Positions 58,511-64,000 of a stretch of 64,000 nucleotides of DNA are shown here, piece after piece. The DNA is from Neurospora tetraspora (lineage: Eukaryota > Ascomycota > Sordariomycetes > Sordariales > Sordariaceae). Position 1 is the first letter of the stretch. Each line of letters opens with the position of its first letter. The notes under the pieces are model-generated. The model had not been told where the DNA came from, made no database searches, and worked only from the letters and a program-made list of their open reading frames with translations. The DNA lies in NCBI RefSeq assembly GCF_033439725.1, contig NW_026944387.1:868001-932000 (forward strand), read 5' to 3'. A program made the translations under genes and the position numbers.

Positions 58511-60150
58511 CTAAAAGGCCGGAATATGATTACCCACGCCCTTCTGCTCCGCGAAATCCACCAGCTGCATGCCGACCGTCAAGTCCATTAATCCCAAGCC
58601 GACGCTCTTGTAGATGACGTTGCCCTTTTGCAGCCAGCGGGCCAGCTCGTCTTCCTTCTCCTTCTTCTTCTTCTTCTTTTCCTTCTCTTCCTTCTTTCTC
58701 TGTTCGTAGTCGGCGTCGGCTGAGTCGGGGTTGCGGCTGCGACTGCGGGAGCGGGAGGCGCCGCGGACGAGGTTGTGGATGGACTGGACGGAGAGGTGGC
58801 GGCTGTGGCGGGGGCGCTTTTCTTTTTCACTGCTTTCTTTGCTGCTGCTGCTGTCCTTTTCTTCGGTGGGAGCGGAGTTGATGGTTAGGGTGGAGGCGGA
58901 TGCTGAGAGGGAGTCGGTGTCGACGTCTGTTGAGGCGCGGCTAGAGTCGTCGGATTCTGAGAGCTTGATTCGATGGAGCATTACTAGTTCTCCGAGTCTG
59001 TGAATGTTTTCGTTAGCATTATCCACCAAAAGAACGAAGCAGGAAGAGGGAAGACATACTCAACCAAATGCCTCGGTCCCAACCCAGCCTCAATCAACTC
59101 CCCGGCCTCTTTCAACGCCCCATCCAGCGTATCAACCACCACCACGCCGCCCTCCACCGCTTGCTTTGAAAGGTTAATAATCCTCTTCCCCGCGTGATCG
59201 TGAATCTTGACCGCCTGCTGTATCAGCTCCACCGGCACCTCCCTCATCTGCGGCGTATAACTCCCAATCGCCACAATCAGCCTGCCCTTCCTCCTCGCGT
59301 CCCTTTCCGTGAGGATATTCCCATCAAACAGCGGCACGGTACTGGGCGTGCAGCAGAAAATCACATCCGCGCTCCGCACCTGGTCCCTCATCAAGCGCTC
59401 ATAGTCCCCATAGCTAGGCGTCAAAACGCCAAACTGCGTATCCGTCCAGCCCTCGCGCGCTTTCGTGGCAGGCGAGACCCCGTAGAACCGCCGCAGCATA
59501 GCGCCGCAAGAGGGCGAGAAGCGCCGGTTGATCACGTTGACATGCTTGATGGTGGACCCGCGCAGGAGTAAGGTGAGGCGCACGTGCCAGTAGGCTTGCT
59601 CGCCGCAGCCGAAGACGGTAATGGTCTTGACGTGGTCGCGCTTGTGCACCAGGCACAAGGAGGCCAGCGCGGTGCGGAAGGCGGTTACGGTGCTGGCGTG
59701 GATGATACCCCGCGGGGAGCCGTTGGGGTTGAAAAGCGTGATGGCGCCCGTGGGCCGGATGAGCGGGTTGGAGGCGTCTTGGCCAGCTTCTTCTTCTTGC
59801 GTGGACTTGACTATTTGCTCGGCGGAGGAGAGGGTGATGACTGTGGGGGGTTGTTAGTATCTTGTCCTGCGATGATAAGAGACATACATGCATGGATGCG
59901 AAAACGTACCTTTGACTCCGTGACCGGCCGGACTACATGATGGCATAAACAGAGTGGTGGCGCCGGTGACACCACTGCGGACTACCGTTCGCTCAGGCTG
60001 GTGGATGAGAGCTTGGCCGGGCGTTTGAGCTCCGGTAGAGTATTCGTGGAGAGCATCTCTAAGGTTCTTGCGGAATGACTCGAACTCGTCGATTGTTAGG
60101 TTGTCCAACAGCGACCTGATTTCGTCGTCGGTAAGGATGGAGAATGTCAT
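58511..60150 (-). CDS. Ornithine cyclodeaminase/mu-crystallin family protein with charged insertion
   Basis: Exons 60150-59910, 59840-59060 and 58997-58511 (introns 69 and 62 bp) give 502 residues against 320-380 for most relatives. The family uses NAD(P)H in a Rossmann fold; members include ornithine cyclodeaminase, ketimine reductases and amino-acid dehydrogenases. The start MTFSILTDDEIRSLLDNL is typical. The nucleotide-binding motif VFGCGEQAYWH is near 155-162; later come DVIFCCTPSTVPLFDG and VAIGSYTPQMREV. A Ser-rich then Lys/Glu-rich segment of about 100 residues (354-455, with a KKEEKEKKKKKKEKE run) interrupts the fold after VMLHRIKL; the conserved C-terminus (ELARWLQKGNVIYKSVGLGL) resumes and ends GNHIPAF. 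Substrate unknown. Confidence 0.87.
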
Positions 60151-61851
60151 GGCGTGGCTGAATGATATATCGAGTTTAGTCCTTCTTGGGGAATTTGGAG
60201 ACAGAAGGATCTCGATGTTCCCCGATATCAGATATCAAGTGGGATATCCAAGTTGTTGGATGGTGAGGTAATGTTGAATTGTTGATCCGCCAAGCCGCGC
60301 TGTCCAGCAGGTAGAATAATCCGTCGGGTTCCATGGTTTGCATGTCCGTCATCTGTTAAACGGTCGGGTCGGGTTGGGCTTCCACTTGGTTCCCCCATCC
60401 CCGGGTCAACGGTCTAGATTTAAGAAGGGGAATCGGATAAAATTGACACTTTTTTTTTTCACATCTGGATCGGAAGGCAGTCCCCGGCTTTCTTGCTCTG
60501 GTCCGGCAAGTGAGCCCGGTGATAAATTTCTACAACATTCACTTCTACCTATACTGCTACTACACCTACAACCTTTGGACAAAACCATAACGACTCGTTT
60601 GCTACTCTCAAAGCCATCCAAAACATCTTTCGCAATCATCATCCGAACCCCCCCATCACCCATCGACCTCTCCCTTGGGGATCGACCCCTTCCACCATCA
60701 CAGTGGACCTTTTAACATCAGACGACGTTCCCAGACCATTACAGCGGGCTTCCCTGACGTCGTCAGCTTCATGCCGGTGGGTTTTGGAGTAAATTCAAGG
60801 GACTGCTTTCAATGCCGAACGTTCGCCCCCCAAGAATCCATCTAAGATTAGTATCCTCGAAAGATCCAGACCTAGACACGTGCGCCTTCATCAATGGTTT
60901 ATCTTTTTTTTCTATCACCTAGAATTTCTCACGTCATGGCCGGAAACCGGAGGGCATTTCATGGTGGGGTTCCCCAAACTAAATGAGGGGTAGAGTGGAA
61001 GAGACAGGGTTAGGGTCAAATATGCCAAAGCCAAGAGGAGCGGAAGTTACCTACTTGTAAGGACACTGTCCGATAACGCCGACAAGGGTTCACGCCACGG
61101 GCAAGCCTGGAACTTCAAACAACCAAACAATGCACTTTGTCAATTGTTTGCCTGTATGTCTTGAATTCCCATATGGACTATTGAAATCCAGAAAACTTGA
61201 CCGCCAGTGTTTTTTTTTCTCTGTCTGTAATTAGCAATCTCGCATCTTTTTCGCTTTCGAGTCATGTTCTGTCCATCCCCTCTGTCCATCAACGGTCGCA
61301 CGGAACCCGCGGAAGTTACCTCTATCGATATGGAGTGTCTTGTAAGTCGTGATATCCTATTGGTCATTTCTGATCATCCGTCGTCAACAACCAGGCAGTC
61401 TTGGGGAGGCTCTGGGTCAATATCTTCGATATAGAGGGCAATTGGGAAGATCATTAACGCTTTGAAGAGGCAGAAGACCATGTTGCTAGATGTTGATCAT
61501 GTATTTCTCAAAATATCCCGGAAACTAACTCAACTCTCAACTCCTTGCAATGATGCTACTCCGTAGTAGAAGTCCGCGATAAGGATGTAAACCAAAATGA
61601 GGAGGATGTCGGACTGTCAGGATCTTGTGCTGCTGCTCCAGCCTTCTTCCCAAGTCCCTCCATCCATGATTCCCTCCAACAGCAAAACCATGCTCAAAAT
61701 ACCCAAAAATGCAAAACATCTCATTGCCGGCCATGTCAATGCCCTTTGCCCGGCCCGCTCAACAACCCGAGAGATCGCCAAGACGATCTCGCTAAAGTTT
61801 CCCCGCAAAATCAACCTCAACCTCAACCTTGTTCTTGTTGACTTTTGTACT
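60151..61851. other. Intergenic between OCD-like and carbonic anhydrase genes
   Basis: No gene seen. Holds the promoter of the OCD-like gene and the 3' UTR of the carbonic anhydrase gene; both are on the minus strand. Confidence 0.5.
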
Positions 61852-62609
61852 TTACTGCGCAGCAGCAATCTCAGCCTCGCCATCCTGTCCAAACACAAGC
61901 TGACCATGCTTGCCCCTAACAACATGGTCACCCTTTCCCGCGTGAGCCGTGCCGCACCCGAGCTCCTTGATGCGTCCGCAGCCGATATCAAAGAACACAC
62001 CATGGACCTCGAGCCCGCGCTCCGCAATGGCTTCCCGGATCGTAGCATTGTTCATGAGCACCTTGATACCCGCCTCGACGTTGAGCTGGGCGAGACGGAC
62101 GATGCGCTCCTTCTCGTCTGTGATGGCGTCGAGCTCTTCGGCGTGGTTGAAGCGGAGTGTCTTGAGAGGTAGTAGCCAGGTGTCGAGGACACCACCAACG
62201 CGGGTGTCGGGGAGGGCGCCAGCGGCTCCACCGCAGGCTGAGTGGCCGCAGAGAACGACGTGCTTGACCTTGAGATGGGCGACGGCGTACTCGATCACGG
62301 CAGTGGTGTTGATGTCGGTGGGGGAGACGATGTTGGCAATGTTGCGGTGGACGAAGACATCGCCGGGTTGCATGCCGAGGATGGTGGTCTCGGGGCAACG
62401 AGAGTCGGAGCAACCGATCCAGACTGTTGTGACCATGTTAGACCGGATCGAAGGGGGGCAAGGTAAGTGGGATAGAATCAAGACTTACGGATCTCCGGAG
62501 ACTGGCCGCCAGCCAGCTTGGGGAAGAACTGGGGGTTCTGATGGGCCTTGTAGCCAGCCCAAGCATTGTTGGAGCTCAAGGCGTAGTGGAATGTGTTATC
62601 GGAAGACAT
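61852..62609 (-). CDS. Beta-class carbonic anhydrase
   Basis: Exons 62609-62489 and 62423-61852 (65-bp intron) encode 230 residues. The enzyme interconverts CO2 and bicarbonate using zinc. Ligands are Cys45 (LWIGCSDSR), His101 and Cys104 (LCGHSACGG), with Asp47 and Arg49 forming the catalytic dyad. The start MSSDNTFHYALSSNNAWAGY and the segment FFPKLAGGQSPEI match fungal cytosolic enzymes; no obvious targeting peptide is present. It corresponds to yeast NCE103 by family. The first exon ends just before the active-site strand. Confidence 0.96.
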
Positions 62610-64000
62610 TTTGAAAGATGAAACGAGTTTGGGTATCAAAGGTTGAAGAGACGAAGCAAGAGAGACGTCACGCTAAACTATTGGTTTGTGTTAGCCAGCA
62701 GTGTTATGCAAAGCAAGAGGTGCAGCAGGACTGAAGCGGGGAGGACGAACTTGAGACTTTGGACAAAAAAGTTGCTCGAGTGAAGAAAGAGGATGATAGG
62801 ATCGTTATATATGAAAAGAAACGCGAACCGGCAGCTTAAATGGAGGAGTGGAGGAGTGATATAAATAATATGAAGCGGGTATCAAAGGTACCAGGTAAGC
62901 TTAGTGCCGGGGGGTTCTGAGTAAATTTGAGGAGCTCGAGATCCGCCTGCGGTCCACGCATGTGTAAGTATAGGAAATTGTAGATCCGAATGTATTGGAC
63001 CACGATAACAGGACATCTAATCGTACGGCATGTGGTGTCCGAGCGATTTTCCGTCTTGTGGAACAAGAAATGAATGGGTGGTGAAGGGGGCATGTTGTTG
63101 AGCTGACCAGTGGTCTTGTGTGGTTCGTCAGCCGGACCAAGTAGAATGATCTTCTCTTCCTCCAACCCTCTTCTTCTCAAGCCCCAACACCGGTACCAGA
63201 CTTCTGGAAACTGGATGCCCTTCAGTTGCGATCTTCCAGAAATGGAGGCTGCAATCTCTTGGGATGCCCGGTATCCTCATCAGGTCCCCGTATGACGGTG
63301 GACTGGTTTGTAGCTGAACCCCACTGGTTCACTTTGAGGTTTGCGCGATCCGATGGGTCGGGAGAGGCTGAATGTAAGGTCCCGGAGTATAGACATCCAC
63401 AATCACAGGCCAAGAATAGGCCCGTCACCGACATGGACGGTATTTTTGGAGGCAGTTTGACTTTTTGACTTTGTTGTCTAGGGAAGTGCCAAGAGAGATT
63501 GGGACCTACCAGGTGGATACGCTTTTCAGGAGGTCGTCGTCGTTAACTCGGCCGTAGTCTGAGATGCGAAGAGCGCGAGATCGTGTTGTTGATATCAGGG
63601 AGAGAGCGAGAAGGAGGGCAATGGATCAAAACTGAACAGAGGAACTTCAAGAACAAGATATCGTCGAGGACTGCAGCTGCCCGTCGGAGGGGGGGGACAC
63701 CCGCCGGCTTTTGTAGATGAACTCTAGATTTCCCCATATTCTTGAACTGGAAAGCCAACCCCTGCTTGTTTGACCTCGTCTGGAGTTTAGTCCAGGATAA
63801 GAAGTGTTTGCTCAACAAAATGCCAGGAAGGCGCTTCTGTCTTCAGCATTGTCACGGTGTAAGGCCGAGTGGGAGGAGTTGGGATGCAGATGTCAAGGGT
63901 GGCCAGAGCGTGCACCACCGTAACCAAACTTTGGGAGGCACCACCCACGCCCCGGCCAGCCACTGTGAACGGCGCCTGCCTCGCCTGTGAACCGTGAAGA
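62610..64000. other. Window end, no gene seen
   Basis: Promoter side of the carbonic anhydrase gene, then DNA with only short frames that begin at non-ATG codons or lack similarity. A gene crossing the window edge cannot be excluded. Confidence 0.45.

Noticed and set aside
57941-58591. Ile-Leu-rich plus frame and acidic minus frames between convergent genes
   Set aside because: Driven by the CTCATC microsatellite; the minus frame has an internal stop and no splice solution I could support.
1-64000. tRNA genes
   Set aside because: A visual scan for B-box-like GGTTCGAATCC words found only matches inside coding DNA or without a cloverleaf; a tRNAscan run would settle it.

Overview
The window is nuclear DNA of a filamentous ascomycete, most likely a Neurospora- or Sordaria-like sordariomycete. 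Genes carry short introns (about 54-81 bp, one of 194 bp) with GTRNGY donors and CTAAC-like branch points. Proteins are fungal in character (copper fist, GDS1 winged helix, DAO-type FAD oxidase). One 3.4-kb block is A+T-rich and looks destroyed by repeat-induced point mutation (RIP), a hallmark of this group. The species is inferred, not proven.

Layout: 0.2-1.6 kb, GDS1 winged-helix protein (-). 1.6-5.4 kb, no gene supported. 5.46-8.89 kb, an A+T-rich island holding a decayed pogo/CENP-B-type DDE transposase (-), with a fossil intron and a probable nested insertion. 8.9-11.6 kb, no gene. 11.65-18.2 kb, NOT1, scaffold of CCR4-NOT (-), whose N-terminal reading frame has no usable AUG. 21.0-25.0 kb, a hydrolase-CorA fusion protein (+). 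27.0-29.0 kb, ETF-ubiquinone oxidoreductase (+). 29.0-36.5 kb, a long gene-poor stretch with an inverted repeat and a 12-bp minisatellite, ending in the long leader of TBP. 36.5-37.5 kb, TBP (+). 38.5-40.0 kb, FAD amine oxidase (-). 41.8-44.4 kb, SR140/U2SURP-like splicing protein (+). 45.9-48.3 kb, copper-fist transcription factor (+). 49.5-51.6 kb, four-TM protein with a repetitive Gln-rich tail (-). 53.1-54.0 kb, EFM7 methyltransferase (-). 54.7-56.1 kb, SCI1-like RS protein (+). 57.0-57.6 kb, small membrane protein (+). 58.5-60.15 kb, ornithine-cyclodeaminase-like protein with an inserted charged segment (-). 61.85-62.6 kb, beta-carbonic anhydrase (-). 62.6-64 kb, no gene.

Most genes are unrelated housekeeping functions: transcription (TBP), mRNA decay (NOT1), splicing (SR140-like, perhaps SCI1-like), translation-factor methylation (EFM7), mitochondrial electron transfer (ETF-QO), CO2/bicarbonate balance and copper homeostasis. 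I see no metabolic cluster or defence island. The items most worth follow-up are the transposase relic with its nested insertion, the AUG-free NOT1 leader, the repeat-built tail of the four-TM protein, the insertion in the cyclodeaminase fold, and the in-frame stop-free intron of the CorA-like gene.
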